Origin: Brevibacterium linens ATCC 9172
GTDB lineage: Bacteria; Actinomycetota; Actinomycetes; Actinomycetales; Brevibacteriaceae
DNA: 64,000 bases
Assembly (NCBI RefSeq): GCF_900169165.1
Contig: NZ_FXYY01000007.1
Coordinates: 101,065 to 165,064 of the forward strand
Direction: 5' to 3'
Position numbers and translations under genes: made by a program. This document shows, in pieces, positions 55,582 through 64,000 of this stretch (positions within the stretch are counted from its first letter, which is position 1; each line of letters opens with the position of its first letter). Under the pieces are notes generated by a model, which saw only the letters and a program-made list of their open reading frames with translations, ran no database searches and was not told the origin of the DNA.

Positions 55582-55668
55582 TTGAACGTGAGCGAGCGCT
55601 TGATCGACGGCACGAGTGCAACGCTGACCGAGGGGGATGGGCACCACAAAATAGACCAGTGGTCTTGA
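55582..55668 (+). CDS. possible 28-codon leader ORF before the GntR regulator
   Basis: TTG at 55582 lies 6 nt after AAAGGAGGG, the best ribosome site in the region. The frame reads (M)NVSERLIDGTSATLTEG, ending at TGA 55666-55668 inside the operator region. It contains the second copy of a GAGCGCTTGA(A/T)CG direct repeat. It may be a leader peptide or a decayed gene; weak evidence. Confidence 0.25.
   Translation: MNVSERLIDGTSATLTEGDGHHKIDQWS
55653..55665. promoter_or_regulatory. dre-like operator for the GntR-UTRA regulator
   Basis: AGACCA-G-TGGTCT is a perfect dyad made of the half-sites used by DasR/NagR-type regulators (AGACCA, TGGTCT), 36 bp before the regulator start. Probable autoregulation and control of the MurNAc operon. 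Confidence 0.6.
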
Positions 55669-55700
55669 TTTAGTGGTGTGTCCTGTGCCTCAATGGTGGT

Positions 55701-56504
55701 GTGACGAAATTCCATGCCATCCGCGACCAGCTCCTCGACCGCCTCGAGGACATGGCCGCCGGTGAGCAGTTCCCTCCGGAACGACAGCTCGCCGAGACTC
55801 TCGGCATCTCGCGGATGACCCTGCGCCGCGCCATCGACGAACTCGTCGCCAAGGGCATGGTCCGCAGGCGTCACGGCACGGGCGTCTTCGCACTCGGGCC
55901 GAAACTCGACCAACCGCTGGCGGCGAGCTCCTTCACCGAGGATATGCTCGCCCGCGGAATGCGTCCCGGGTCCCATATCCTCAGCTTCGACACCGCCGAG
56001 GCGGGCGCGCACATCGCTCGTCGACTCCACATCTCCGAAGATGACGACGTCATCGCGATCCTGCGTCTGCGCCTGGCCGACGACGAACCGATCGCTCTCG
56101 AAGAACTCCACGTCCCCTCGGCTCTCGTTCCGGGGCTGAGCCCAGGCGACCTCGAGGACCAGTCCTTCTACGATCTGCTGCGCCGGAATTTCGGCATCCG
56201 CCTCAACCACAGCGTGCAGACGATCGAGCCCACCCTCCTCGATGCCGGCGAAGCTCAACACCTCGGCGTCGAAGAACTCTCACCGGCCCTGCTGTTCGAA
56301 CGCATCTCCCGCGGTGCCGATGACCGCCCGTTCGAGTTCGTCCGCTCGGTCTACAGAGGCGACCGTTACAAGGTCCGCACCGAACTCACCGTCCCCGCCC
56401 CGGCGGCAGCCGGAGCCGCAGCCGAAGCCGTTCCCACCGGCACCGTCCCCACCGGCACAGCTCCCGCCACCGTCACCGACCACACTGGAGGAGTGCAGCC
56501 ATGA
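55701..56504 (+). CDS. GntR family regulator with UTRA domain
   Basis: 267 aa. The N-terminal winged helix has FPPERQLAETLGISRMTLRR and GMVRRRHGTGVFAL. The UTRA effector domain (LAASSFTEDMLARGMRPGS; IALEELHVPSALVPGL; YRGDRYKVRTEL) binds small sugars or sugar phosphates. It heads the amino-sugar operon; the likely inducer is GlcNAc-6P or MurNAc-6P. GTG start. A ~30-residue Ala/Pro/Thr tail overlaps anmK by 4 nt. Confidence 0.92.
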   Translation: MTKFHAIRDQLLDRLEDMAAGEQFPPERQLAETLGISRMTLRRAIDELVAKGMVRRRHGTGVFALGPKLDQPLAASSFTEDMLARGMRPGSHILSFDTAEAGAHIARRLHISEDDDVIAILRLRLADDEPIALEELHVPSALVPGLSPGDLEDQSFYDLLRRNFGIRLNHSVQTIEPTLLDAGEAQHLGVEELSPALLFERISRGADDRPFEFVRSVYRGDRYKVRTELTVPAPAAAGAAAEAVPTGTVPTGTAPATVTDHTGGVQP

Positions 56505-57724
56505 TCATCGCCGGCCTCATGACCGGAACCTCCGCCGACGGTCTCGACCTCGTCATCGCCGAGTTCCGACCCGACCCCATCAGCGACACGGAACCCACCC
56601 CCAGCTTCGACCTCGTCGGCGCGGACCCCACCACCCTGACCGTGCGGATCCTCGCCGAACGCGAAACCCCGTTCGACGACCGACTCTCCGCCGACATCCT
56701 TCGTCTCCTCGAACCGGCAGATCTGCCGTTGTCACTGGTCAGCAGCGTCGACGCCCGGCTCGGCCGGTTCTGCGCCGACGCCCTGTCCGAACTCTGCGCC
56801 GACCACGACCTGACCCCTGACCTCGTCGTCAGTCACGGACAGACCGTCCGCCACGACATCACCGACGGGCAGGTCACTTCGACCCTCCAGCTGGGACAGC
56901 CGGCCTTCATCGCAGAACGACTCGGTGTTGCCGTGCTCTCCGATGTCCGCTCCCGCGATGTCGCCGCAGGGGGACAGGGCGCCCCGCTCGTCGGGCTGCT
57001 CGACTCCCTCCTGCTCTCCGACGTCGAGGCTCCGACCGCGGTGCTCAACCTCGGCGGAATCGCGAACATCACCGTCATCGCTCCCGGTGAGGACCCCATC
57101 GCCTTCGACACAGGCCCGGCCAACGCCCTCATCGACATCCTCGCCCGCCGCATCACCGACGGCCGGCAGAGCTATGACCGTGACGGCGCACTCGCCGCGG
57201 CAGGCACTGTCGACGAGGACCTGCTCACCGCGCTCCTGACCGAACCCTTCTACGGCCGCCCGGCCCCGAAATCGACGGGCAAGGAACTCTTCCACGCCGC
57301 CTACCTCGACTCATTCCTCGAATCCCACCCCCGCCTCGGCGAGCATGATCAGATCGCCACGGTCACGGCGCTGACCGCGCACACCATCGCCGAGGCGGTC
57401 CGAGACCACAATGTCACCACCGTCATCGCCTCGGGAGGTGGGACGAGGAATCCGGAGCTGATGCGCCGCCTCGGCGAGGAAGTGGGTGACGGTGTCACCC
57501 TCACGAGCACCGACCAAGCCTTCGGGCTGCCCGAAGGCAGCAAGGAAGCCCTGCTCATGGCACTCCTCGGATGGCTGAGCTGGCACGGACTCGACGGCAC
57601 ACAGCCCAGCCTGACCGGGGCGATCGGGCCGCGCATCGCGGGTCGGTTCACCCCCGGTGACGGACCGCTGCGGCTGCCCGAACCCCTCCACCGACGACCC
57701 GCTCGGCTGAGACTGACCGACTGA
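56501..57724 (+). CDS. anmK: anhydro-N-acetylmuramic acid kinase
   Basis: 407 aa. AnmK motifs: GLMTGTSADGLD (ATP site), SHGQTVRHD, DVRSRDVAAGGQGAPLV, NLGGIANITV, FDTGPANALID and IASGGGTRNPELM. It opens 1,6-anhydroMurNAc and phosphorylates it to MurNAc-6P, in cell-wall recycling. ATGA overlap with the regulator gene. A short Arg/Pro tail ends it. Its product is the substrate of MurQ, encoded two genes downstream. Confidence 0.95.
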   Translation: MIIAGLMTGTSADGLDLVIAEFRPDPISDTEPTPSFDLVGADPTTLTVRILAERETPFDDRLSADILRLLEPADLPLSLVSSVDARLGRFCADALSELCADHDLTPDLVVSHGQTVRHDITDGQVTSTLQLGQPAFIAERLGVAVLSDVRSRDVAAGGQGAPLVGLLDSLLLSDVEAPTAVLNLGGIANITVIAPGEDPIAFDTGPANALIDILARRITDGRQSYDRDGALAAAGTVDEDLLTALLTEPFYGRPAPKSTGKELFHAAYLDSFLESHPRLGEHDQIATVTALTAHTIAEAVRDHNVTTVIASGGGTRNPELMRRLGEEVGDGVTLTSTDQAFGLPEGSKEALLMALLGWLSWHGLDGTQPSLTGAIGPRIAGRFTPGDGPLRLPEPLHRRPARLRLTD

Positions 57725-57777
57725 ACCGCGGCCGGACTGAACCGCAGCCGGCACCGTCCGCGCGATCTCACCGGCAC

Positions 57778-57855
57778 ACCGACCACGACTGACCAACCCA
57801 ACCCGACACACTCCACCACCACCAAGACACCCCCAACACAACACCCCCAACAAGG
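57778..57855 (+). other. C-rich, G-poor leader before the symporter gene
   Basis: About 78 nt nearly free of G and T (ACCAACCCAACCCGACACAC, then CACCACCACCAAGACACCCC and CAACACAACACCCCCAACAA). This composition is typical of Rho utilisation sites and of unstructured leaders. It ends at the AAGGAGAG ribosome site. Confidence 0.5.
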
Positions 57856-57863
57856 AGAGACCA

Positions 57864-59372
57864 ATGCAGATCATCGACCTCCTGGTGATCGTCGCCTATC
57901 TCGTCGCAACGGCGTGGCTGGGACTGGCACTGAGCGGAAAGCAGAGCAGCCTCAAGGGCTACTTCCTCGGCGGGCGCGACCTGCCGTGGTGGGCCGTCTG
58001 CCTGTCCGTCGTCGCCACCGAGACGAGCGCGCTGACCGTCATCGGCATCCCCGTCATGAGCTACCTCGGCGACCTCAACTACCTGCAGCTGGGGCTGGGC
58101 TACATCCTCGGCCGCGTCATCGTCGCCTACTTCATGCTGCCGCGCTACTACGACGGTGAGATGATCACCGCCTATGCCTACCTGGGCAAACGCTTCGGCC
58201 AGTCGACGCAGACCACGGCCGGCGTGACCTTCCTCTTCACCCGACTGCTCGCCGACGGCATCCGCGTGCTCGCCGCGGCCATCCCGCTCAAGGTCATCCT
58301 CGACGGGCTCGGCGTGCACACGAACTACTTCGTCATCATCGTCGTCCTCTCCCTGGTCACGATCGTCTACACGTTCATCGGCGGCATCAAGGCCGTCATC
58401 TGGGTCGATGTGGCACAGATGATCCTCTACGTCCTCGGCGGGATCCTCGCGATCATCATCATCTCCGCCTCGGTCGGAGGCGGCTGGTTCGCCGAGGCGG
58501 TCGAGGCCGGGAAGACGAACATCTTCGTCTTCGAGGGCAATCCGATCAACGCGGCGAACTCGTTCATCCCCTCCCTGCTCGGCGGTGCGGTGTTCGCGAT
58601 GGCCTCACACGGTTCCGATCAGCTCATCGTCCAGCGACTCCTGTCCTGCCGATCGAAGGTCGAGGCGCAGAAGGCGCTCATCACCTCCGGATTCGTCGTG
58701 GTCGTCCAGTTCGCGATCTTCCTGCTCGTCGGACTGGCGCTGTGGGCCTACTACGATCGCGCGCTGCCGGCCGATCTCGGCCTGACCCGCGACGACGAGA
58801 TCTTCCCGCACTTCATCATCGAGGGCCTGCCCGCCGGTATCTCCGGGCTGCTGTTGGCCGGCATCCTCGCCGCGGCGATGTCGACCCTGTCCTCGTCCCT
58901 GTCGGCGCTGTCGTCGTCGACGGTCAACGACGTCTACGCGAGACTCAAGCGCACGCCGATGACCGACGAACAGGGCTTCAAGGTCGGACGTTGGGCGACG
59001 ATCGGCTGGGGCATCGCGTTCATCCTGCCGGCGACGATCTTCGAGTCCGACTCCGGCAACATCGTCATCCTCGCACTCGGAATCGCGGGCATCACGTACG
59101 GCGGTCTGCTCGGGGCGTTCGTCTTCGGCATCGTCAACAAGCGGGCCCGGGCGCTGGATGCGAACATCGCTTTCGCCCTGGCCGTGGCCGGCAACGCGTT
59201 CTTCTTCGTCATGGAGAAGTACGTCACCGGCGAAGTGTGGGTGGCGTGGCAGTGGTACCCGCTGCTCGGCGTCATCGTCACCTTCATCGTCGGCGGCCTG
59301 CTCGGTCTGCGCCACACGACCAAAGTCGAAGAGCCCACCATCGCCGAGGCGGAAGGAAGCCCCCGTCCATGA
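57864..59372 (+). CDS. sodium:solute symporter (SSS family), probable amino-sugar importer
   Basis: 502 aa with about thirteen membrane helices. SSS signatures: LKGYFLGGRDLPWWAVCLS, VVATETSALTVIGIP, GGIKAVIWVDVAQMILYVLG, MASHGSDQLIVQRLLSCRS (the SSS motif), and AAAMSTLSSSLSALSSSTVND for sodium. Position between anmK and murQ suggests it imports MurNAc, anhydroMurNAc or a wall disaccharide. ATG follows AAGGAGAG. Overlaps murQ by 4 nt. Confidence 0.92.
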   Translation: MQIIDLLVIVAYLVATAWLGLALSGKQSSLKGYFLGGRDLPWWAVCLSVVATETSALTVIGIPVMSYLGDLNYLQLGLGYILGRVIVAYFMLPRYYDGEMITAYAYLGKRFGQSTQTTAGVTFLFTRLLADGIRVLAAAIPLKVILDGLGVHTNYFVIIVVLSLVTIVYTFIGGIKAVIWVDVAQMILYVLGGILAIIIISASVGGGWFAEAVEAGKTNIFVFEGNPINAANSFIPSLLGGAVFAMASHGSDQLIVQRLLSCRSKVEAQKALITSGFVVVVQFAIFLLVGLALWAYYDRALPADLGLTRDDEIFPHFIIEGLPAGISGLLLAGILAAAMSTLSSSLSALSSSTVNDVYARLKRTPMTDEQGFKVGRWATIGWGIAFILPATIFESDSGNIVILALGIAGITYGGLLGAFVFGIVNKRARALDANIAFALAVAGNAFFFVMEKYVTGEVWVAWQWYPLLGVIVTFIVGGLLGLRHTTKVEEPTIAEAEGSPRP

Positions 59373-60433
59373 CCTCCTCCCAGCCGGGCTCAGCCCACCC
59401 GATCTCGCCGACGGAGTCGTCCTCGTCGACGTCTGAAACGGCACCGCCGGCGGCCGTCCGGCCGCTGTCGCCGACCGAGCAGCGCAATCCGGCCAGCTCC
59501 GGCCTCGACGACCTCGACACCCTCGGGGTGCTGCGGGTCCTCAACTCGCAAGACCACGCCGTCATCGACGCGGTGGCCGCAGCCCTGCCGCAGCTGGCCG
59601 AACTCGTCGACATTGCCGCTGACCGCATGCGCCGAGGCGGCCGCGTCCACTACTTCGGCGCAGGCACCTCGGGGAGGCTGGGCGTCCTCGATGCGAGCGA
59701 GCTCCTGCCGACGTTCAACCTCGAACCGGGCCGGGTCATCGGGCATATCGCCGGTGGTCAGGCGGCATTGGTCAATGCGGTGGAGAACGCCGAGGACTCC
59801 GGGGCCGACGGAACCGCGGCCGGTGCCGAGCTCGGACCCGACGATGTGGCCATCGGCATCGCCGCGAGCGGGTCGACCCCGTACGTCGGCGGGGCGCTCG
59901 ACGCGGCGCGGGCCAACGGCGCCCACGCTGTGCTCATCTCGAACAACCCGTACGCCTCTCTGGCGGAGAAAGCCGATGACCACATCGTGCTCGACACCGG
60001 CCCCGAAGTGATCACCGGATCGACCAGGCTCAAGGCCGGCACTGCCCAGAAGCTCACCCTCAACGGGTTCTCGACCGCGCTCATGGTCGCTCTCGGCCGG
60101 ACCTGGGACAACCTCATGGTCTCGGTCGTTGCGACGAACGCGAAGCTGCGCGAACGCACTGTGCGCATCCTTCGCGAGGCCGCGGACCTCACCGATGCCG
60201 ACGCGCGAGCTCTGCTCGAGAGCTGCGATGGCGATCTCAAGACCGCCATCGTCGTCTCCTTCACCGAGGCGGCCCCCGCCCTGGCCGCGTCGACTCTGGA
60301 GTCTCATGACGGATCCGTCAGGGCCGCGATCGCCGAGCTCGTCCGGACGGGCTCATCGTCCGATAACGGATCCGGCTCCGGACCGGACGATTCCGGTCAG
60401 GGCAATCCTGGGCCGGGTACCGTGGGCGCATGA
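59369..60433 (+). CDS. murQ: N-acetylmuramic acid 6-phosphate etherase
   Basis: 354 aa. After a ~40-residue Ser/Pro extension: ERNPAS-like QRNPASSGLDDLDTL, HYFGAGTSGRLGVLDASELL (SIS fold, catalytic Glu), GIAASGSTPYVGGALDAAR, GSTRLKAGTAQKLTLNGFST and MVSVVATNAKLRERTVRI. It removes lactate from MurNAc-6P to give GlcNAc-6P. ATGA overlap with the symporter; the start follows GGAAGGAAG. A Gly/Ser tail of ~25 residues overlaps the kinase gene by 4 nt. Confidence 0.95.
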   Translation: MTSSQPGSAHPISPTESSSSTSETAPPAAVRPLSPTEQRNPASSGLDDLDTLGVLRVLNSQDHAVIDAVAAALPQLAELVDIAADRMRRGGRVHYFGAGTSGRLGVLDASELLPTFNLEPGRVIGHIAGGQAALVNAVENAEDSGADGTAAGAELGPDDVAIGIAASGSTPYVGGALDAARANGAHAVLISNNPYASLAEKADDHIVLDTGPEVITGSTRLKAGTAQKLTLNGFSTALMVALGRTWDNLMVSVVATNAKLRERTVRILREAADLTDADARALLESCDGDLKTAIVVSFTEAAPALAASTLESHDGSVRAAIAELVRTGSSSDNGSGSGPDDSGQGNPGPGTVGA

Positions 60434-61461
60434 GCCTGATCCTCGGCATCGATATCGGCGGCACCGGCAGCCGTGCCGCACTCGGTGGCGTCGGCGATGC
60501 TGCTGACCATCGTGGCAATGCCGTCAGCGGACCGGGCATCGCTGACGGCGCGGGCTTCGTCCCACGCATCATCGACCAGATCGCCGGACCGCGCATCGAG
60601 ATCGGGCCGAACGGCAGCACCGTCCTGCATGTCGTCCGGGACCTCCTGCGATCGGCCGCCGATATCTGGTCGGAGCGCTTCTCCGAGGTCGGCGGCATCG
60701 GCGTCGGTGCGACCGGCATCGCTTCCCTCGCCGAGGATCCTGCCGAGGTTCTCTCCGAAATCTCTTCTGAGCTCGGCGTGCCGGCAGTCGCGGCCATCGA
60801 TGCTGTCACCGGCTACCTCGGTGCGCTGGGCGGTACCGGAGGAGCGATCACCGTGCTCGGGACAGGGGCGATCGCCATCGCCCATCCGGGTCCGGATGAG
60901 GCTGGCCATTGGTCGGCCGAATGGGCACGAGCCGATGGCTGGGGTCACCTCTTCGGCGACCGCGGGGGAGGAGCATGGCTGGGAGGTCATGGTCTCGAAC
61001 TCGCCCTGCGCACTCATGACGGTGTCGACGAACGAGGTCGCGCACTGCTCGAGGCAGCCACCCGACGCTTCGGACCACCGGCCTCCTGGCCGGGACAGTT
61101 CTATACGCGCAATGACCGGGCAGGACTCCTCGCCGAATTCGCCGTCGCCATCGGCGAGACTGCTCGAGCCGGCGACACAGCCTCTGCCGACCTGCTTCGG
61201 GCAGCGGGCCAGGAAGCTGCCCGCAGCGCCGTCGCCGCTCGAGCGCGAGCCGCGGGTGAGCCCGCGCGCATCGCTCTCACCGGGGGAGTCGCGGCCGCGG
61301 GCGATCACCTCGTCGAGGGATTCCGCACCGAAGCCGCACGGTTGGACCATGCTGTCATCGTCGTCGACCCCGCCGGCGGACCGCTCGATGGGGCACTTAC
61401 GCTGGGTCACCTCGGTGCCGGTGGGAAACTCAGCGCGCAGGACCGGGTCATCTGGGCCTGA
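60430..61461 (+). CDS. N-acetylglucosamine/MurNAc kinase (BadF/BadG ATPase family)
   Basis: 343 aa, 4-nt overlap with murQ. ASKHA fold: ILGIDIGGTGSRAALGG (phosphate 1), IGVGATGIASL, AIDAVTGYLGALGG, TVLGTGAIAIAH (phosphate 2), WGHLFGDRGGGAWLG and IALTGGVAAAGDHLV (adenosine). In this operon it would phosphorylate imported MurNAc (as MurK) or GlcNAc (as NagK). Its 3' end overlaps a converging GNAT gene by 14 nt. Confidence 0.9.
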   Translation: MSLILGIDIGGTGSRAALGGVGDAADHRGNAVSGPGIADGAGFVPRIIDQIAGPRIEIGPNGSTVLHVVRDLLRSAADIWSERFSEVGGIGVGATGIASLAEDPAEVLSEISSELGVPAVAAIDAVTGYLGALGGTGGAITVLGTGAIAIAHPGPDEAGHWSAEWARADGWGHLFGDRGGGAWLGGHGLELALRTHDGVDERGRALLEAATRRFGPPASWPGQFYTRNDRAGLLAEFAVAIGETARAGDTASADLLRAAGQEAARSAVAARARAAGEPARIALTGGVAAAGDHLVEGFRTEAARLDHAVIVVDPAGGPLDGALTLGHLGAGGKLSAQDRVIWA

Positions 61462-61987
61462 CGGGGCGTCTGGTGGCGCGATCCTCAGCCCGGGCCTCTC
61501 GCACCATCCGCACCTCGCGCACCCCGTCGTACTCGTCGGTCTTGACCGTGCCGTCGGCGACGAATCCATTCTTCGCATAGAACGCCTGAGCGCGCGGATT
61601 CGGATCGGCAACCCACAGCGCAGTCGTCACGGACGGATCGACGACCGCATCGAGGAGGTCCTGGCCGACGCCCGTGCCGTGCATGGACCGATAGGCGTAG
61701 AGAACGTAGAGGTGCCGGTCTTCGACGCTTCCGTCAGTTTCCGGCGGTCCGGACATCGCGATGCCGACGATGTCGCCGTCGGATTCGGCAACGGCGCTGA
61801 CGTATTTCTGCGGGGCCGCCTCGGCGAGAATCTGCGTCCACATCTGTCGGCGTCGAACGACGAGGTCGCGAGCATCGAGGAGTTCGTCGGGCATGATCCC
61901 GCGGTAGGTCTCCTCCCAGCTGTCGACGTGGACTCGCGCCATTCCGGCGACGTCGGCGATGACTGCGGGACGGACTGCAAGTGTCAT
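61448..61987 (-). CDS. GNAT family N-acetyltransferase
   Basis: 179 aa. RPAVIADVAGMARVHVDSWE, ETYRGIMPDELLD, YVLYAYRSMHGTGVGQDLLD (acetyl-CoA loop) and WVADPNPRAQAFYAKNGF are standard GNAT motifs. Substrate unknown. Converges on, and overlaps by 14 nt, the kinase gene of the MurNAc operon. Confidence 0.9.
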   Translation of the reverse strand: MTLAVRPAVIADVAGMARVHVDSWEETYRGIMPDELLDARDLVVRRRQMWTQILAEAAPQKYVSAVAESDGDIVGIAMSGPPETDGSVEDRHLYVLYAYRSMHGTGVGQDLLDAVVDPSVTTALWVADPNPRAQAFYAKNGFVADGTVKTDEYDGVREVRMVREARAEDRATRRPVRPR

Positions 61988-62137
61988 GAACCGACTCTAC
62001 CCCCGAGTGCCGATCGTTCTCCTGGCCTGCGACGTTTCAGAACTGCTGGTGGAGGAACGGTCGCCGGCACGAGATATTCACCTGACCTGCACCTGCCGAC
62101 AAACAGCTGTCCGGCCGGGACGCCCAGGATCGAGAGA

Positions 62138-63785
62138 GTGAGAGCGAACCGCGAACCAGTCACCTCCGTCGAATCATCACCCTCAGCCCACCCACTTCAT
62201 CGCCGGTTCCGGCCGTCACCACTCGGTCCTCGGAGCTCCGGCGGGGGAGCCGTAGCATTCGAGCCGGTGGCAGCACCACCGCCCACCGACCTCGAACTGC
62301 CGATGGGCCCGCGTACCCGGTTGTATCGATTCTTCGAGGCCGTGCCGGCGGCGATCAGCTTCACCGCTGTCGGGCTCGTACTCGTCCTCCCGTTCGTCGA
62401 CGCAATGCTCGGAGCGGTCTACGTGCTCTCCATCGTCGGGCTGATGTTCGTCCGCGCCATGCTCGGCGCGATCCACGTCGCCCGCGGCTCCCTCCGCTTT
62501 CGACGCAGCGCTCGCGTCGACTGGGCGGCACGCCTGACCGACCTCGAGCGGGTCCTGGACGGTCGCCCTTCCCTGGCGCATCCTCGGGGTGGGTTCCGTG
62601 CTGCCGACCACGCCGCCCTCGTCGCGAAAGTCAGCGCCGATCCGACCTCGATCATGCGTCCATCGACCCTGCTCCACGCGGTCGTCGTGGCCGCGTACAA
62701 CGAGCCCTATCCGGTCATCGCTGACACCATCCGCACCCTGTTGCACACCTCGACGAAGCCCGAACAGCTCCTCGTCTTCTTCGCCCATGAGGAACGGGGC
62801 GGACCTGCCATGGCCGAGACGGCTCGGCGGCTCGAAGCCGAGTACGGCCACCGCTTCGGGGCCTTCGTCCTCGTCGAACATCCAGCCGGATTGCCCGACG
62901 AGATCGCCGGCAAGGGAGCGAACATCACGTACGCCGGTCACCTCCTGGCCGAATGGGTCCGTGACGAGGCCATCGACCCGCGTCGGGTGATCGTCACGAG
63001 CCTCGACTGCGACAACATTCCGCACGAGTCCTACTTCGACTGTGTCGCCTACGAATATGCGGCCGCGCCGGACCGGGAGCGTCTGTCGTTCCAGCCGATC
63101 AGCCTCTACATCACGAACATCTGGGACGTGCCCGCACCATCGCGAGTAGTCGCCAGCGCGAACTGCTTCTGGAATCTCACGACCACTGTCCGCAGGATCG
63201 CACTGCGCAACTTCGCCTCCCACGCGCAGCCGCTGACTGCTCTGGTCGAGATGGGCTTCTGGTCGAAGCGGACCATCGTCGAAGACGGTCACCAGTACTG
63301 GCGCAGCTGGTTCCACTTCGACGGCGACTACCGGGTCGTGCCCGTCCATGTCCCGATCTTCCAGGACGCCGTTCTGGCCGGGAGTACTCCGGTTCTTCTC
63401 CCTGCTCGAGGGGCACGTCACCCTCGCCTCGATCTCGATCATCATCGCCATCGGCGGTTGGATCCCCTTCGTCGTGGCTACGCAGACGGGGCAGGCCACC
63501 TCGGTGGTGGAGGGCATGCCGATGACCGTGGGCATCATTCAGCAGATCGGCATGATCGGACTCATCGTGTCCGTCGTGGTGTTCAATGCGCTGCTGCCGC
63601 CCCGGCCCGTCCACGTCCCGCGCGAACGCTGTGTGACGATGTGGCTGCAGTGGCTGCTCTATCCGCTCACGCTGCTCGTGTTCAACTCCTCGACCGCGCT
63701 GTACTCGCAATGGTGGCTGCTCACCGGCCGCTACCGCGAACGCTTCGACGTCACGGAGAAGAGGGCCGGCGGAGCGTCCCGGTGA
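62138..63785 (+). pseudogene. GT2 membrane glycosyltransferase broken by deletion and frameshift
   Basis: The first ~410 codons give two membrane helices (ISFTAVGLVLVLPFVDAML; VLSIVGLMFVRAMLGAI) and a GT2 domain (VVVAAYNEPYPVIADTIRTL; VIVTSLDCDNIPHESYF; FWSKRTIVEDGHQYWRSWFH; VPIFQDAVLA). At about 63365-63380 the protein passes to the +1 frame, where FWPGVLRFFSLLEGHVTLAS and three more helices follow. The ~50 residues that family members have between these parts, with the Q(L)RRW motif, are missing. Loss of that motif and of frame should abolish activity. Start uncertain: GTG at 62138 follows AGGATCGAGAGA. Confidence 0.8.
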
Positions 63786-63848
63786 ACCGCTGACCCGCTG
63801 ACGCCGACCCGCTGACCGAGTGCCACCACACCAACTGCTTCAAAGTGT

Positions 63849-63874
63849 GAGCGTCCAGCCTGAAGGCTGCGCTC
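63849..63874 (+). other. bulged hairpin after the GT2 pseudogene
   Basis: GAGCG-TCC-AGCC-TGAA-GGCT-G-CGCTC folds as a two-part stem. No T run. Confidence 0.4.
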
Positions 63875-63902
63875 GCGCCCTGTCAAGCTGTTTGGAGTCA
63901 CT

Positions 63903-63970
63903 CACGCTGCTAGCGTGTCTATCTCTCGATGGTTGATCCCGACGACCTCGGCTGGTGCCGGGGTCGTCGG
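63903..63970 (+). other. hairpins near the right edge, possible start of a gene
   Basis: CACGCT-GCT-AGCGTG (63903-63917) overlaps a TAGCGT -10 candidate (63912-63917). CCGACGACC (63939-63947) pairs with GGTCGTCGG (63962-63970). An ORF from ATG 63929 stays open to the edge (MVDPDDLGWCRGRRWFREP), but too little is present to call it a gene. Confidence 0.35.
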
Positions 63971-64000
63971 TGGTTTCGCGAACCGTTCCGGATGCTGCGC

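Noticed and set aside
60473..63793. Forward ORF of 1106 codons as a single protein
   Set aside because: Most of it is an antisense or out-of-frame passage through the kinase and GNAT genes; only the part after ~62138 is the GT2 gene.

Overview
The window is high-GC DNA from an actinobacterium. The codon bias, leaderless-looking starts, GTP-type PEP carboxykinase, long-form argininosuccinate synthase and Corynebacterium-like quinate/shikimate gene set suggest Micrococcales, and Brevibacterium is my best guess, by impression only. It looks chromosomal: two tRNA genes, central metabolism (pckG, gapA, argG) and ordinary transporters. No phage, insertion sequence, CRISPR array or rRNA gene is visible.

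Layout. 0-3 kb: start of an LCP cell-wall ligase gene (cut by the window edge), tRNA-Ser(GCU), and a lipoprotein/OmpA-domain pair. 3-9 kb: an Ldh-family dehydrogenase, a PucR regulator, and divergent mmsA plus a class III aminotransferase, probably for beta-alanine or 3-aminoisobutyrate breakdown. 9-11 kb: Pit phosphate transporter with PHO-box-like repeats upstream. 11.5-18 kb: pckG, tRNA-Arg(ACG), an alkD pseudogene with one in-frame stop, argG and a GNAT gene. 18-19.5 kb: a lower-GC DUF559-nuclease-like gene bracketed on both sides by related palindromic repeats. 19.5-28.5 kb: APC permease, CPBP protease, DoxX, nicotinamidase, and an MMPL exporter followed by a NarL-type two-component system. 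28.5-36 kb: two VOC-like genes, a NylB-like serine hydrolase, an AhpD-like protein, a GlxA-type AraC regulator, gapA and two small hypothetical genes.

36-40 kb is a quinate/shikimate cluster (qsuB, aroQ, qsuD-like). A deletion has fused the 3' ends of its divergent MFS transporter and IclR regulator genes and removed both 5' ends. 41-52 kb holds an Asp-Gly repeat membrane protein coupled to an OmpR-type two-component system, then a tightly overlapping six-gene operon (three glycosyltransferases, one ABC exporter, two APH-like phosphotransferases). That operon probably makes and exports an unidentified glycoconjugate. 52-55.4 kb: aldo/keto reductase, a pterin dehydratase-VOC fusion and a GntP permease. 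55.6-61.5 kb: a MurNAc/anhydroMurNAc salvage operon (GntR-UTRA regulator with a dre-like palindrome, anmK, sodium symporter, murQ, GlcNAc/MurNAc kinase). The window ends with a GNAT gene and a GT2 glycosyltransferase disabled by a deletion plus frameshift.

Three signals cut across the genes. The exact 10-mer GCCGAGGCGG occurs at least 36 times on the two strands, in several reading frames and between genes. Long near-perfect hairpins follow many genes. At least four degenerate loci (alkD, MFS, IclR, GT2) point to recent gene loss.
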